From: Streptococcus suis YS56
Lineage (GTDB): Bacteria > Bacillota > Bacilli > Lactobacillales > Streptococcaceae
Length of the DNA stretch: 64,000 bases
Direction: 5' to 3'
Assembly: GCF_000440115.1 (NCBI RefSeq)
Contig: NZ_ALMY01000081.1
Location: 55,355 to 119,354, forward strand
The notes beneath the pieces are model-generated. The model was not told the origin of the DNA. It did not search any database and saw only the letters and a program-made list of their open reading frames with translations. Below, piece by piece: positions 1 through 9,149 of this stretch. A program made the translations under genes and the position numbers. The first letter of the stretch is position 1, and each line of letters opens with the position of its first letter.

Positions 1-328
1 ATTCAGCAATATTATCTTCTAAATCTATCTTATAATAACCATCCTGGACACCGATGGCCCATTCCTTGCTGGAGGTTATATAGAGATTATTCAAGGACAC
101 TGTTTTTTTCACTGAACCCTCTTCTTTGACAACAGGCCATTCCATAAACTTGACTTCTGTTTCTCGAATATTATCTTCGGCAACTGCTACTTTGCTAACG
201 GCATAGTCTTTTCCCTTGTAATGGAAAGTTTGATAACCCTCATCAAAGCTAAGGCCTGCTGAAGAGGAAGAACAAGCGGTTAGCATTATACTGCCCAAAG
301 CCAGCAAGCCAAATACTTTCTTTTTCAT
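1..328 (-). CDS. Lipoprotein, 3' end beyond the window
   Basis: The first 109 codons of a secreted lipoprotein are visible; the rest lies outside the window. The start ATG at 326-328 follows a strong GGGAGGAAA ribosome binding site. The N-terminus is a lysine-rich stretch, a hydrophobic core and the lipobox L-T-A-C, so the protein should be lipid-anchored outside the membrane. The mature part is polar and I do not recognise a domain. It lies 12 nt downstream of the small gene at 341-481 and probably shares its promoter. Function unknown. Confidence 0.75.
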   Translation of the reverse strand, partial: MKKKVFGLLALGSIMLTACSSSSAGLSFDEGYQTFHYKGKDYAVSKVAVAEDNIRETEVKFMEWPVVKEEGSVKKTVSLNNLYITSSKEWAIGVQDGYYKIDLEDNIAE

Positions 329-340
329 AGTTTCCTCCCT

Positions 341-481
341 CTAGTATGCCATAAATCGCATCGTTTGCAAATCAAGTGCTAGCTCCTCTAAAAATTCTGC
401 TTGTTCCAAGAGTTCAGCCTTTTCTTTTTCTGAGAATACCTTTTCTTCGATTCTCTTTGCTTGTAAAAATTTGAATGACAT
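341..481 (-). CDS. Small hypothetical protein, 46 aa
   Basis: A 46-codon ORF with a good ribosome binding site (GAAGGAAATC, 5 nt before the ATG at 479-481). The peptide is charged and glutamate-rich, is predicted to be helical, and has no signal peptide or membrane segment. It starts MSFKFLQAKRIEE and ends RFMAY. It is immediately followed by the lipoprotein gene, so the pair looks like one short operon. Its tight packing and good ribosome binding site are the support for calling it real. Function unknown. Confidence 0.55.
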   Translation of the reverse strand: MSFKFLQAKRIEEKVFSEKEKAELLEQAEFLEELALDLQTMRFMAY

Positions 482-513
482 ATGATTTCCTTCTTTCAAT
501 TTCTTATGAGTCT

Positions 514-569
514 ATTATAGAAAATATTCCTCCTGCACTCTCTTACAGTTCTGATTAAAAAACTTACAG
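514..569 (-). promoter_or_regulatory. Promoter with 21-bp-spaced direct repeat
   Basis: On the minus strand a TATAAT -10 hexamer lies at 514-519, but there is no TTGACA-like -35 at the right distance. Instead the heptamer CTGTAAG occurs twice (542-548 and 563-569) with a 21-bp period, two helical turns, the nearer copy at the -35 position. A further inverted TTACA half flanks the distal copy. This layout suits an activator-dependent promoter for the small gene and lipoprotein. The regulator is unknown. Confidence 0.45.
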
Positions 570-582
570 CTTTGTAAGGAAA

Positions 583-611
583 GAAAAAAAGACACCATTT
601 CTGGCATCTTT
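583..611 (-). terminator. Terminator of the ATP-grasp/esterase operon
   Basis: Minus-strand hairpin GATGCCA-gaaa-TGGTGTC followed by a run of seven T, just after the stop of the ATP-grasp gene. Confidence 0.6.
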
Positions 612-620
612 CAATCTAGT

Positions 621-1787
621 CTATTTTGTCTCCCCGATAAAGGCAATCATGTCGTCTAATTCTTCCTTGCTTTCAGTCACAAGAAGATAGGCGTCATTGC
701 CTTGAAGCTCTGCAAAGGCATCCGGCATGCGTTTGACGGTCTTAATCTTGCCAGCAAATCGTTGATGAATATCATCAGCTGAGTGAACATAGTCAGTCGT
801 GTCACGGCGCGTTGCTACCAAGCAGTATTGAGGCTCAAATCGACGTTCCTCAACTATTCCACCTGTCACTACATTGGCATAATCACGGAAAAGGTCGATA
901 GAATGCGCATAGTTGTAAGCTTCTACAGTGAAGCCACCTGCCATACGGTTATTGTACTCAATCGCAATATAATCCTTACCATCTTTGAAAAATTCAATGT
1001 GGAAGAAACGCTCTTTCATACCGAAGGCTTTGATAATCGCGCGACCATATTTTACTAATTTTGGATCTAGTTCTTTCTCGATGTAGTAAGCATTATCTTT
1101 TCTAGATAACATTAGCTCCAGCGGAGTATGAACATAGGTTAGGCCTGTTTCAAAGACCACGTTACCCTGGCTATCAACCAATCCATCATAGGTTGTGATA
1201 ATGCTAGAATTGACAAATTTCTCAAAGAAATAAGCTGTTTGACCATCCCAGGCTTCTTTAAAGGCTTCTAGGTCAGCTTTTTTAGTTAATTTAAAGGTAC
1301 CGGATGCCCCAACACCGTTGTCAGGCTTGGCAATCATTGGAAAGCCAATTGTCTTAACAGCCTTATCAATGTCTTTTTCCGATTTGACAACCATACCTGG
1401 AACCACAGGAACCCCTGCTTTGGAGAAATATTTCTTCATTTCAGACTTGAATTTTGTCTTTTTAAGATGACTTGGCTTTGCTCCAAAAATATTAAATTGT
1501 TCACGGAGTTCGGCATCATTTTCAAGCCAATGCTCATTGTGGGATTCTACACGGTCAATTGGACCATGCTTGTAAATCAAGAAAGCAGCTGCACGCTTGA
1601 CCTCATCAATATTTTCCAAATCATTGACACGGAAATATTCTGTAAGAGCATTACGAAGTTCTTCAGGCAATTGATCGTACGGTTCTTGTCCGATACCTAG
1701 AACCGTAACGCCTTCTTTTTTAGCCAATTCAATGCTGAATGGTTGAAAATTTTCTGGATAAAAAGGTGAAATAACGAGATAATTCAT
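621..1787 (-). CDS. ATP-grasp domain protein
   Basis: A 388-aa cytoplasmic protein of the ATP-grasp superfamily, enzymes that join a carboxylate to an amine or thiol through an acyl-phosphate. Residues about 100-310 carry the fold: a lysine-rich lid entry, a glycine-rich loop (KPDNGVGASGTF) for ATP phosphates and a metal-binding end (IEYNNRMAGG). The closest general families are the carbamoyl-phosphate synthase-like and carnosine-synthase-like ATP-grasp ligases; the substrate cannot be read from sequence. It is the last gene of a minus-strand operon with two esterases (2579-3403 and 1805-2551), which suggests all three act on one small ester or peptide-like metabolite. Confidence 0.8.
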   Translation of the reverse strand: MNYLVISPFYPENFQPFSIELAKKEGVTVLGIGQEPYDQLPEELRNALTEYFRVNDLENIDEVKRAAAFLIYKHGPIDRVESHNEHWLENDAELREQFNIFGAKPSHLKKTKFKSEMKKYFSKAGVPVVPGMVVKSEKDIDKAVKTIGFPMIAKPDNGVGASGTFKLTKKADLEAFKEAWDGQTAYFFEKFVNSSIITTYDGLVDSQGNVVFETGLTYVHTPLELMLSRKDNAYYIEKELDPKLVKYGRAIIKAFGMKERFFHIEFFKDGKDYIAIEYNNRMAGGFTVEAYNYAHSIDLFRDYANVVTGGIVEERRFEPQYCLVATRRDTTDYVHSADDIHQRFAGKIKTVKRMPDAFAELQGNDAYLLVTESKEELDDMIAFIGETK

Positions 1788-1804
1788 AGGTAGTCCTTTC
1801 TAGC

Positions 1805-2551
1805 TTAAAGTCCGATAGAATGAAGGAAGAATGGCATTTGCTTTCTCCACCAAACCCAGTCGTGGGCCACATCTGTTCCCCATGTATCAAACCATGCTGG
1901 GATATTTTTTTCTTCAAATGCACGTTTAAGGTTGAAGAATGAATCCAATCCATCCTGTTCCCAATCGCCCAAACCTGTGCAGACGATAATGTCAGCTTGA
2001 CGATATTTGTCAATAAACCAGCCGTCGTTTTGGTTCCAAATGTAATCTGATGGTGAGTTTTGATAAACAGCATCGTCATTGCCATAGTCTTGATTGTTGT
2101 TGAAGAAACGAGCATCATAGACACCTGAAAGGGCGATGACTTTTGTGAAAACATCTGGATGTTGCAGGAAGAAGTTTAAGGCATGGTAGGCCCCCATTGA
2201 GCAACCAGTCGTCATCATGCCATCGAACCAGCCTGTTTTATGTTTGATAAATGGAATCGCTTCTTCAATCACATAGCGTTCGTAGGCGCGGTGAGCCTCT
2301 GCCTTATCATGAATGGATTTCCAGTCAGCCAACCAGCTTTCACTATCGTAACTCGTTAAGGTGAAAAATTGAACATGACCTGCCTCGATAGAGCCACGGC
2401 AAGCTTCAATCATCCCAAAATCTGCATACTCATTGTAAGAACCGCCTGATGAGGCAAAGACAACAACAGGAATCCCCGCGTGACCATAACGATTTAGATT
2501 CATTTCTCGTCCTAGATTCCCAGACCAGTGACTTAAAAATTCTACGTGCAT
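1805..2551 (-). CDS. Alpha/beta hydrolase, esterase family (248 aa)
   Basis: A serine esterase of the alpha/beta-hydrolase fold. The nucleophile elbow is GCSMGAY (G-x-S-x-G), and the catalytic histidine is probably that in DVAHDW near the C-terminus. I chose the start MHVEFLSHW (ATG 2549-2551) because it sits 7 nt after GGAGA; an upstream ATG two codons earlier is too close to that site. No signal peptide is seen, so it is cytoplasmic. It lies 17 nt upstream of the ATP-grasp gene and 27 nt downstream of a second esterase. The substrate is unknown. Confidence 0.8.
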   Translation of the reverse strand: MHVEFLSHWSGNLGREMNLNRYGHAGIPVVVFASSGGSYNEYADFGMIEACRGSIEAGHVQFFTLTSYDSESWLADWKSIHDKAEAHRAYERYVIEEAIPFIKHKTGWFDGMMTTGCSMGAYHALNFFLQHPDVFTKVIALSGVYDARFFNNNQDYGNDDAVYQNSPSDYIWNQNDGWFIDKYRQADIIVCTGLGDWEQDGLDSFFNLKRAFEEKNIPAWFDTWGTDVAHDWVWWRKQMPFFLHSIGL

Positions 2552-2578
2552 ATTCATTCTCCTAACTAATTCTTTACA

Positions 2579-3403
2579 TTACCACTTTTCGCTTAAAAAA
2601 CGCAAGCAATCTGGCAAATAAGCTGCCCAAGCCTCTTCATTATGAACCGCACCTGAAACGACTTCCAAGGCGATATTGTCCAAATTCACCCCACCAGCAA
2701 TCAATTGGCGATAGTAAGTCAGTGAAGACTTGATATAGGCCTGTTTGATATTACCTGCCATGAGCGTTTTATCTGTATCATCCGCCTCTTCAGTTCCAAC
2801 ATAGATGTAGACCCGTTGGTCCTTGTCTAAGTTTTGACGTTCAATATAACGGTCAAACGCTTCTTGATGGAGCCAGTTGGCTGATGAGAAAACTCCAAGA
2901 CAACCGATTTGGTCTTGGTAGGCCAATCCCATAAATTGTGTGATGTTGCCTCCTAAAGATGAACCAATCATAGCTGTGTGGGCCTTGTCAGACTTGGTGC
3001 GATAGGTCTGGTCTATAAAAGGCTTCACCACATCCATGACAAATTCGGCATACAAGGTTCCCTTACCTCCGAACTGAATGCCTGGGATTCCCATTTCACT
3101 AAACTTCCAAGCAGCATATTCATGCATCCGTTCAGCACCATCATTGTCAATCGCTACGATAATCATCTTGGCAATATCAGGATTTCGCTTAACAGTTGGA
3201 ATGACCTTCCATGAATGCCCAGAAAAAGCTTCTTTACTGTATAAAACGTTTTGACCATCATGGAAGTAGACAACTGGATAGGTCGTTTCCGTATTTTCTT
3301 CGTACCCTTTTGGCAATAAGACACGGACACGACGCTTTCGACCAGTGAATGGAACATCTAATTCATGGGTTTTCATATCCAAATAAAAATAGGACTTGTT
3401 CAT
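2579..3403 (-). CDS. Alpha/beta hydrolase, putative esterase (274 aa)
   Basis: First gene of the esterase/ATP-grasp operon. It belongs to the esterase D/enterochelin-esterase-like group: an N-terminal strand-rich region, V-Y-F-H-D-G-Q-N oxyanion region near residue 50, nucleophile motif GSSLGG near residue 140 and catalytic histidine in GAVHNEEAW near the end. The chosen start (ATG 3401-3403, MNKSYFYLD) is better spaced from AAAGAG than the ATG two codons upstream. It resembles its neighbour in fold but not closely in sequence, so the two are probably not recent duplicates. The natural substrate cannot be inferred. Confidence 0.8.
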   Translation of the reverse strand: MNKSYFYLDMKTHELDVPFTGRKRRVRVLLPKGYEENTETTYPVVYFHDGQNVLYSKEAFSGHSWKVIPTVKRNPDIAKMIIVAIDNDGAERMHEYAAWKFSEMGIPGIQFGGKGTLYAEFVMDVVKPFIDQTYRTKSDKAHTAMIGSSLGGNITQFMGLAYQDQIGCLGVFSSANWLHQEAFDRYIERQNLDKDQRVYIYVGTEEADDTDKTLMAGNIKQAYIKSSLTYYRQLIAGGVNLDNIALEVVSGAVHNEEAWAAYLPDCLRFLSEKW

Positions 3404-3542
3404 ATACATCTCTTTCTAAACAGTGTTTTTAGTATTATACCATATATTTTCTGAAATATTCAGAAAATTTAGTTATTTTATTACATTATTCTGATTTTCC
3501 GAACAATATCCTTACCATTTGAGACTATCTCGTCTTTAGTAA

Positions 3543-3572
3543 AACACAAAAGACACCCGAAGGTGTCTCAAA
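3543..3572 (-). terminator. Terminator of the toxin-antitoxin operon
   Basis: Hairpin AGACACC-cgaa-GGTGTCT (TTCG loop on the minus strand) just after the toxin stop. The 26 bp at 3543-3568 are repeated exactly at 4154-4179. Confidence 0.8.
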
Positions 3573-3573
3573 A

Positions 3574-3852
3574 TTATTTCAACTTCTTATAAATTTCCGA
3601 GCGATGTCCTACATGAAGATTGAGGAGTACCAGTTCTCCATCATCAACCACAGCAATAATGCGATAGTTTCCAATACGAAAGCGGACATAGCCAGCTAAA
3701 TCGCCCGTCAGATACTTTCCAGGAGAACGTGGAAAATCCACATCCACCAGATGCTTATCAATCCACCTAGCAATCTGCCGACTAGTTCCCTTATCGAGCT
3801 TGTCCATATCTTCGAAGAAACTAGGGGCATAGTCCACACGATACTTAGCCAT
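3574..3852 (-). CDS. RelE/ParE-family toxin
   Basis: A 92-aa basic protein with the RelE/ParE pattern: an N-terminal helical pair (FFEDMDKLDKGTSRQIARWI), then a strand-rich C-terminal half with G-x-x-R-F-R-I-G-N-Y-R-I-I-A and a final histidine/arginine patch (HVGHRSEIYKKL). RelE toxins are ribosome-dependent mRNA endonucleases, while ParE toxins poison gyrase; the pattern here is closer to RelE, and this is inferred. The start overlaps the antitoxin gene by 8 nt, the usual translational coupling of antitoxin first, toxin second. Confidence 0.85.
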   Translation of the reverse strand: MAKYRVDYAPSFFEDMDKLDKGTSRQIARWIDKHLVDVDFPRSPGKYLTGDLAGYVRFRIGNYRIIAVVDDGELVLLNLHVGHRSEIYKKLK

Positions 3853-4078
3853 AGCGCTTCATCATTTCTTCGTGACTATAAGTTTTCTTATCGCTGTCAG
3901 CCCACTCTTTGTAGGTTTTTTCTGCCTTTACCAGATCGTACATATCTTCTAATTTTTCTAAAACTGCTTCCCGAATGAAGTCCGTCTTGGTCATGTGCTG
4001 ACCAGCAGACACTTCCTCGATTAACTGGACCAAATCTTCGTCAAAGCGCACCGCAATCGGTTTTGATAAGGTTGGCAT
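3845..4078 (-). CDS. RelB-type ribbon-helix-helix antitoxin
   Basis: A 77-aa antitoxin partner of the RelE-like toxin. The N-terminus (SKPIAVRFDEDLVQLIEEV, followed by a second helix) fits a ribbon-helix-helix DNA-binding fold, and the acidic C-terminal tail would bind the toxin. ATG 4076-4078 is chosen because it is 6 nt after GGAGAGGTG; the GTG three codons earlier lies inside that binding site. Such antitoxins usually repress their own promoter, which should lie between 4079 and 4150. Confidence 0.85.
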   Translation of the reverse strand: MPTLSKPIAVRFDEDLVQLIEEVSAGQHMTKTDFIREAVLEKLEDMYDLVKAEKTYKEWADSDKKTYSHEEMMKRYG

Positions 4079-4153
4079 TTCTATCACCTCTCCATGTTTA
4101 CTATGTAAACATTATAGTCTGAAATAGGAAAAATGTCAATCAACTTTCCAGAC

Positions 4154-4181
4154 AACACAAAAGACACCCGAAGGTGTCTGA
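4154..4181 (-). terminator. Terminator of trmFO
   Basis: Hairpin AGACACC-cgaa-GGTGTCT with a T-rich tail on the minus strand, just after the trmFO stop. Its core is a 26-bp exact copy of the terminator at 3543-3568. Confidence 0.8.
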
Positions 4182-4197
4182 TGATAGTCTAAATATC

Positions 4198-5532
4198 TTA
4201 GTAAGCCAAAAACTCTTCCAAGTCCTTGAGGGAACGCTCTGCTATTGCTTCATAACGCTCCTTCTTATCGCGGATCCGCGGTCCGTCCAGCTCCTTGATG
4301 ATACCAAAGTTGACATTCATAGGCTGGAAGTGCTTGCTTTCGGTGTGGGTGATGTAGAATGGCAGGGCTCCGATGGCTGTGGTCTGCGGGAAGATGACTG
4401 GGTCTTCGCCACGGAAGCGGCGAACAGCGTTGATACCAGCCACTAAGCCAGAGGCAGCAGACTCGACATAGCCTTCAACTCCTGTCATTTGACCTGCAAA
4501 GAATAGATTTGGATTTTTCTTGGTCGCAAAGGTCTGTTCCAATAAGTTTGGTGAATCCATGTAGGAATTGCGGTGCATGACTCCGTAGCGGACAAATTCA
4601 GCATTTTCAAGTCCTGGAATCATCTGGAAGACCCGCTTCTGCTCACCCCACTTGAGATGGGTTTGGAAGCCAACAATGTTGTAAAGGCTACCTGCTGCGT
4701 TGTCCTGACGGAGCTGAACAACGGCGTAAGGTGTCTTGTATTCGCCGTCACGAGGCCCCTTGTAATCTTCTGGATATTCCAGACCAACTGGCTTCATTGG
4801 GCCATAGAGCATGGTTTTGATGCCACGTTTGGCCATGACCTCAATGGGCATACAGCCTTCAAAGTATTTTTCTTTTTCAAAGGAATTGAGCGGTGCTTCC
4901 TCAGCTGAAATCAAGGCCTCATAGAAAGCGGTGAACTGCTCCTTATTCATCGGAGCATTGAGATAGGCAGCCTCTCCCTTGTCGTAACGGGACTTAAGAT
5001 ACACCAAGTCCATGTTAATGGTCGAGCTGTCCACAATCGGTGCTGCCGCATCGTAGAAGTAAAAACCGTCGCCACCATTAAGCGCGTGAATTTTTTCTGC
5101 CAAGGCATCAGACGTCAAAGGCCCCGTCGCAATGACTGTAATAGCATCTTCGGGAATCTCAGTAATCTCGCCACGAATGACTTCAATCAGCGGGTGATTG
5201 TGAATTTCATCTGTGACTGCTTGAGAGAAATTTTCACGGTCCATGGCCATAGCCCCGCCAGCAGGCACACGGTGGGCCTCGCCAGCTCGCATGATAATGG
5301 AATCCAAACGACGCATTTCTTCCTTAAGAAGACCGACAGCGTTGGTCAAACTATCGCCACGGAAAGAGTTGGAACAGACCAACTCAGCAAACTTGTCTGT
5401 CTTGTGCTGAGGGGTCGGCTTGACTCCCCGCATCTCGTAGAGTTTGACAGGAATGCCGCGTTTGGCAATCTGATAAGCAGCTTCTGAGCCAGCCAAGCCA
5501 GCTCCGATAACATTAATGTGGGTTTGAGACAT
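4198..5532 (-). CDS. trmFO: tRNA m5U54 methyltransferase, folate/FAD-dependent (TrmFO)
   Basis: A 444-aa flavoprotein that makes 5-methyluridine at position 54 of the tRNA T-loop with methylene-tetrahydrofolate as carbon donor and FADH2 as reductant. The N-terminal dinucleotide motif is [12 protein letters not shown] (residues 8-19), followed by the TrmFO signature [13 protein letters not shown] with its conserved cysteine, and the FAD-binding end [18 protein letters not shown] near residue 350. Length is normal for the family. The gene is monocistronic, with its own terminator; its leader (5560-5590) holds a short hairpin. Confidence 0.97.
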   Translation of the reverse strand: MSQTHINVIGAGLAGSEAAYQIAKRGIPVKLYEMRGVKPTPQHKTDKFAELVCSNSFRGDSLTNAVGLLKEEMRRLDSIIMRAGEAHRVPAGGAMAMDRENFSQAVTDEIHNHPLIEVIRGEITEIPEDAITVIATGPLTSDALAEKIHALNGGDGFYFYDAAAPIVDSSTINMDLVYLKSRYDKGEAAYLNAPMNKEQFTAFYEALISAEEAPLNSFEKEKYFEGCMPIEVMAKRGIKTMLYGPMKPVGLEYPEDYKGPRDGEYKTPYAVVQLRQDNAAGSLYNIVGFQTHLKWGEQKRVFQMIPGLENAEFVRYGVMHRNSYMDSPNLLEQTFATKKNPNLFFAGQMTGVEGYVESAASGLVAGINAVRRFRGEDPVIFPQTTAIGALPFYITHTESKHFQPMNVNFGIIKELDGPRIRDKKERYEAIAERSLKDLEEFLAY

Positions 5533-5684
5533 GAAACTAATACCTCTAGCCAGAAGATCTGACTACTGTTTGGGAATACCCCAAAACAGAACCTTTCTAA
5601 ATTTTATACCTCTCCAGTATATCAAAAAATGACCGGAATTGAAAAGAACTACTCTCATTGTTTGGAAGTAGTAGATTTAGAACC

Positions 5685-5722
5685 AAAGAAAAAACCTACC
5701 ACATCAAGTGATAGGTTTTCAT
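5685..5722 (-). terminator. Terminator of rplJL
   Basis: Minus-strand stem AACCTATCAC / GTGGTAGGTT with a T6 tail, after rplL. Confidence 0.85.
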
Positions 5723-5739
5723 TTTGCTTGGAAACTCTA

Positions 5740-6105
5740 TTATTTAAGAGTAACTGAAGCGCCTGCTTCTTCCAATTTAGCTTTGATTTCTTCAGCTTCT
5801 GCAGTTGCAACGCCTTCTTTAACCATAGCTGGTGCACCGTCAACAAGCTCTTTAGCTTCTTTAAGACCAAGACCAGTGATTTCACGTACAACTTTGATAA
5901 CGCCAACTTTTTTGTCGCCAGCAGATGTCAATTCAACGTCAAATGAATCTTTAGCTTCTTCAGCAGCACCACCAGCTGCAGCAACAGCTACAGGAGCAGC
6001 CGCAGTTACACCAAATTCTTCTTCGATAGCTTTAACAAGGTCGTTAAGCTCAAGGATAGTAGCTTCTTTAATTTCAGCAATAATGTTTTCAATGTTCAAT
6101 GCCAT
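5740..6105 (-). CDS. rplL: 50S ribosomal protein L7/L12
   Basis: A 121-aa stalk protein that recruits and stimulates translation GTPases. The N-terminal dimerisation helices ([17 protein letters not shown]) bind L10, an alanine-rich hinge ([17 protein letters not shown]) follows, and the C-terminal domain has the factor-binding signature ([24 protein letters not shown]). It is 65 nt downstream of rplJ in the usual rplJ-rplL operon under the L10 leader. The gene is a known ICE insertion target in streptococci, but it is intact here. Confidence 0.98.
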   Translation of the reverse strand: MALNIENIIAEIKEATILELNDLVKAIEEEFGVTAAAPVAVAAAGGAAEEAKDSFDVELTSAGDKKVGVIKVVREITGLGLKEAKELVDGAPAMVKEGVATAEAEEIKAKLEEAGASVTLK

Positions 6106-6170
6106 TGTGATTTTCCTCCAATTTAGGTTTTTAAATAGTTTGTAGCACTAAGCAGCTACGCTCTGACGCA

Positions 6171-6665
6171 TTAAGCTGCGTCTTCTTTTTCTGCAACAGC
6201 TTTGACAGCGTATGCAACGTTGCGAACTGGCGCTTGAAGTACAGAAAGCAACATAGAAAGCATGCCTTCGCGGTTTGGCAATGTAGCAAGTGCTTCGATT
6301 TCTTCTTTAGAAGAAACTTTACCTTCTACAGCTCCACCTTTGATTTCAAGAGCATCAGCAGTTTTCGCGAAATCGTAAATTGTTTTAGCTGGAGCAACTG
6401 CATCGTTTGAGAATGCAACCGCAGATGGACCTACAAACAATTCTGCAAGACCTTCAAGACCAGCTTGCTCAGCAGCACGACGCAAGATTGAGTTTTTGAT
6501 AACTTTGTACTCAACTTCTGCACCACGCAAGTTACGACGGAGAACTGTATCTTGTTCTACTGTCAAACCACGAGCATCTACAACAACGATAGATGTTGCA
6601 GCTTTCATTTGCTCAGCAACGGCATTTACTAATTCCGCTTTTTTAGCGATAATAGCTTCACTCAT
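6171..6665 (-). CDS. rplJ: 50S ribosomal protein L10
   Basis: A 164-aa protein that forms the base of the ribosomal stalk, binding 23S rRNA through its N-terminal domain and L7/L12 dimers through its C-terminal helix. The start at [13 protein letters not shown] (ATG 6663-6665) follows GGAGG by 7 nt; a longer reading frame from 6701 runs into the leader RNA and is not credible. Free L10-L12 complex is known to repress this operon through the leader. Confidence 0.97.
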   Translation of the reverse strand: MSEAIIAKKAELVNAVAEQMKAATSIVVVDARGLTVEQDTVLRRNLRGAEVEYKVIKNSILRRAAEQAGLEGLAELFVGPSAVAFSNDAVAPAKTIYDFAKTADALEIKGGAVEGKVSSKEEIEALATLPNREGMLSMLLSVLQAPVRNVAYAVKAVAEKEDAA

Positions 6666-6689
6666 TTTTTTACCTCCGTTTTTATTTTG

Positions 6690-6812
6690 GGCTAGGCACA
6701 AAAAAATCGCACCTAAACCTAGACACGAAAGTACAAATACGTTTATCTCAATAATCGTTTTGTGCCTCGGTAGGATGTTTATGAGTCTAGCTCCCCTACT
6801 GTCTTAGGTCAG
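6690..6812 (-). ncRNA. Ribosomal protein L10 leader RNA
   Basis: The untranslated leader of rplJ has the conserved parts of the Firmicute L10 leader: a GACAGTAGGGGAG strand, a CCTACCGAGGC strand that can pair with it, and, near the gene, TAGGTTTAGGTGCGA followed by T7, which looks like an attenuator hairpin. L10-L12 binding to this leader is the established feedback mechanism for the operon. Confidence 0.8.
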
Positions 6813-6830
6813 TTTTTTCAAACCTCAATT

Positions 6831-6859
6831 ATCATAACACAGTATTTTCTAGAATGCAA
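6831..6859 (-). promoter_or_regulatory. rplJL promoter
   Basis: Minus-strand TTGCAT (6854-6859), 17-bp spacer, TATGAT (6831-6836), just upstream of the L10 leader. Confidence 0.8.
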
Positions 6860-6923
6860 GACTTTTCTCTTACTTTTTGAAATTTTTTTCCAAATTTTTT
6901 TGGACCAATTTTTTTCTCAAGAT

Positions 6924-6959
6924 GAAAAACAACTGCCATTCCCTTGAGAATAGCAGTTT
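6924..6959 (-). terminator. Terminator of topA
   Basis: Minus-strand stem AACTGCTATTC / GGAATGGCAGTT followed by GTTTTTC, immediately after the topA stop. Confidence 0.75.
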
Positions 6960-6963
6960 AATC

Positions 6964-9057
6964 TTATTTAATTTTGTCTTCTTCGTAGTCGCCATTTGGG
7001 CAGACAACTTGTTTGCCACCACCACGAACTTTTTTCTCAACAAGATAGTGGTCACATCTTGGACAGGAACGTCCGACTGGCTTGTCCCAAGAAGTAAATT
7101 CACACTCTGGGTAGCGATCACAACCATAGAATAGACGATTGCGTTTGCTCTTGCGCTCAATCACCTGACCTTTTTGGCAAACTGGACAAGTCACACCGAT
7201 TTCCTTGGTGATTTGTTTGGTATTGCGGCAGTCTGGGAAGTTGCTACAAGCGTAGAATTTTCCAAAACGACCTAACTTGATGACCATTTCATGACCACAA
7301 ACATCACAATCAAAACCAGCTGGTTCATCCTTGATTTGAATCTTCTCCATCTGGTCTTCAGCCTTAGAAAGTTCCACTTTAAATGGTTGGTAGAAACCAT
7401 CGATAACCTTCTGCCACTGCTCCTTCCCGATTTCTACATCATCCAATTTCTGTTCCATATCAGCTGTAAACTTGACATTAACGATATCTGGGAAGAATTC
7501 GACAATGAGTTTATTGACAATCTCACCCAACTCTGTCGGTTCAAATCGCTTAGCAGCAAGCTTAACATAATAACGTTTCTGAATGGTTTCAATGGTTGGT
7601 GCGTAGGTTGACGGGCGACCGACACCATTTTCTTCTAAGGTCTTGATTAAAGTTGCTTCTGAATAGCGAGCAGGCGGTTGAGTAAAATGCTGTTCAGGAT
7701 TTGTTGTTGTTCTAACAACTGTATCTCCTTGCTCCATATCCGGCAACATCTTATTTTTATCAGAGTCATTATAGACTGCCATGTAACCATCGAATTTTAC
7801 TTGACTACCATTGGCAGCGAAAATGACACCATTTTGCCCTAGGCGAACACTCATGGTATCAAAGACTGCCGCTGACATCTGACTAGCTACAAATCGATTC
7901 CAAATCAAGGTATAGAGACGAAGTTGGTCCTTATCCAAATACTTGGCAATAGACTCTGGTGTCAAATGAACATTTGACGGACGAATAGCCTCGTGGGCAT
8001 CCTGGGCTCCTGTCGCATTTTTGACCTTGCTACCATGTTTTGAATAGGTTTCGCCAAAACGCTCTGTGATAAATTCTGCAGCCTGAGCTTGAGCAACAGG
8101 GCTAATACGGGTTGAATCCGTACGCATATAGGTAATCAAACCTTGAGTACCGCCCGTACCGAGACTAACTCCTTCATAGAGCTGTTGAGCAACCATCATG
8201 GTTTTACGGGTACGGAAGTTGATTTTATTGGCCGCATCCATCTGCATGGTCGAGGTTGTATATGGAAGTGGTGCATTTCGTTTGCGTTCCTTCCGCTCCA
8301 CCTGCTCTACCAAGAAATCGTCTCCGTTTAGACGTGCCAAAATCTCCTTGACTTGCTCATTGTTTTCAACCTTGACTTTTTTACCGTCTAGCCCATAGAA
8401 ACTAGCTTGGAATTTCTTGCTTCCTTTTTTAAAAGTCGCATCAATTGTCCAATATTCCTCTGGTTTGAAATTGTTGATTTCATTTTCACGGTCAATAATC
8501 AACTTGAGGGCGACAGATTGTACTCGCCCTGCCGACAAGCCCTTTTTAACTTTTTTCCAGAGAATTGGCGAAATGGAATACCCTACAATACGGTCCAAGA
8601 CACGACGAGCTTGTTGGGCATCGACCAAGTCATGATTGATGGCACGTGGCTCCTTAAAGGCATTTTTCACAGCATCTTTTGTAATTTCATTGAAAACAAC
8701 ACGGTTTTTGTCATTTTCATCTAGTCCCAAAATATGTGCCAAATGCCATGAAATTGCTTCACCTTCGCGGTCCGGGTCACTCGCCAGAAAGACTTGTTTG
8801 GCATTTTTAGCCTCTTTCTTCAAAGAATTGATAAGTGGTCCTTTACCTCGAATGTTGATGTATTCTGGTGCGTAGTTGTTGTCAAAGTCGATGGACATGC
8901 TTGATTTTTTCAAATCACGAATGTGGCCAACTGAGGCAACAACCTTATAATTTTTACCAAGATACTTCTCAATCGTTTTGGCCTTGGCAGGCGATTCCAC
9001 AATGACAAGATTCTTCTTGGTTGCTGTTTTTTTCTTAGTAACTGATTTCGTAGCCAT
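6964..9057 (-). CDS. topA: DNA topoisomerase I
   Basis: A 697-aa type IA topoisomerase that relaxes negative supercoils by single-strand passage. The TOPRIM domain opens with [17 protein letters not shown] (residues 18-34), with the acidic triad region [13 protein letters not shown] near 95. The active-site tyrosine lies in [12 protein letters not shown] near residue 310. The C-terminus has zinc-binding repeats (CDVCGH with CSNFPDC, CPVCQKG with CDRYPEC, and a last incomplete CPRCDHY). It follows dprA, the usual order in streptococci, and may share its transcripts. Confidence 0.98.
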   Translation of the reverse strand: MATKSVTKKKTATKKNLVIVESPAKAKTIEKYLGKNYKVVASVGHIRDLKKSSMSIDFDNNYAPEYINIRGKGPLINSLKKEAKNAKQVFLASDPDREGEAISWHLAHILGLDENDKNRVVFNEITKDAVKNAFKEPRAINHDLVDAQQARRVLDRIVGYSISPILWKKVKKGLSAGRVQSVALKLIIDRENEINNFKPEEYWTIDATFKKGSKKFQASFYGLDGKKVKVENNEQVKEILARLNGDDFLVEQVERKERKRNAPLPYTTSTMQMDAANKINFRTRKTMMVAQQLYEGVSLGTGGTQGLITYMRTDSTRISPVAQAQAAEFITERFGETYSKHGSKVKNATGAQDAHEAIRPSNVHLTPESIAKYLDKDQLRLYTLIWNRFVASQMSAAVFDTMSVRLGQNGVIFAANGSQVKFDGYMAVYNDSDKNKMLPDMEQGDTVVRTTTNPEQHFTQPPARYSEATLIKTLEENGVGRPSTYAPTIETIQKRYYVKLAAKRFEPTELGEIVNKLIVEFFPDIVNVKFTADMEQKLDDVEIGKEQWQKVIDGFYQPFKVELSKAEDQMEKIQIKDEPAGFDCDVCGHEMVIKLGRFGKFYACSNFPDCRNTKQITKEIGVTCPVCQKGQVIERKSKRNRLFYGCDRYPECEFTSWDKPVGRSCPRCDHYLVEKKVRGGGKQVVCPNGDYEEDKIK

Positions 9058-9149
9058 TCTTATACCTTACAATTATTTTTAACCTCACAAAGAATATACT
9101 ATTTTTTAATCAGTGTCAAGATTTTTATTTTCCTATAGGAAAACTTATT

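Noticed and set aside
1729..2154. 141-codon minus-strand ORF
   Set aside because: It is a shifted-frame shadow of the 248-aa esterase and the start of the ATP-grasp gene.
6665..6701. Longer start of rplJ
   Set aside because: The extra 12 codons lie in the leader RNA; the ATG at 6663-6665 has the good GGAGG site.
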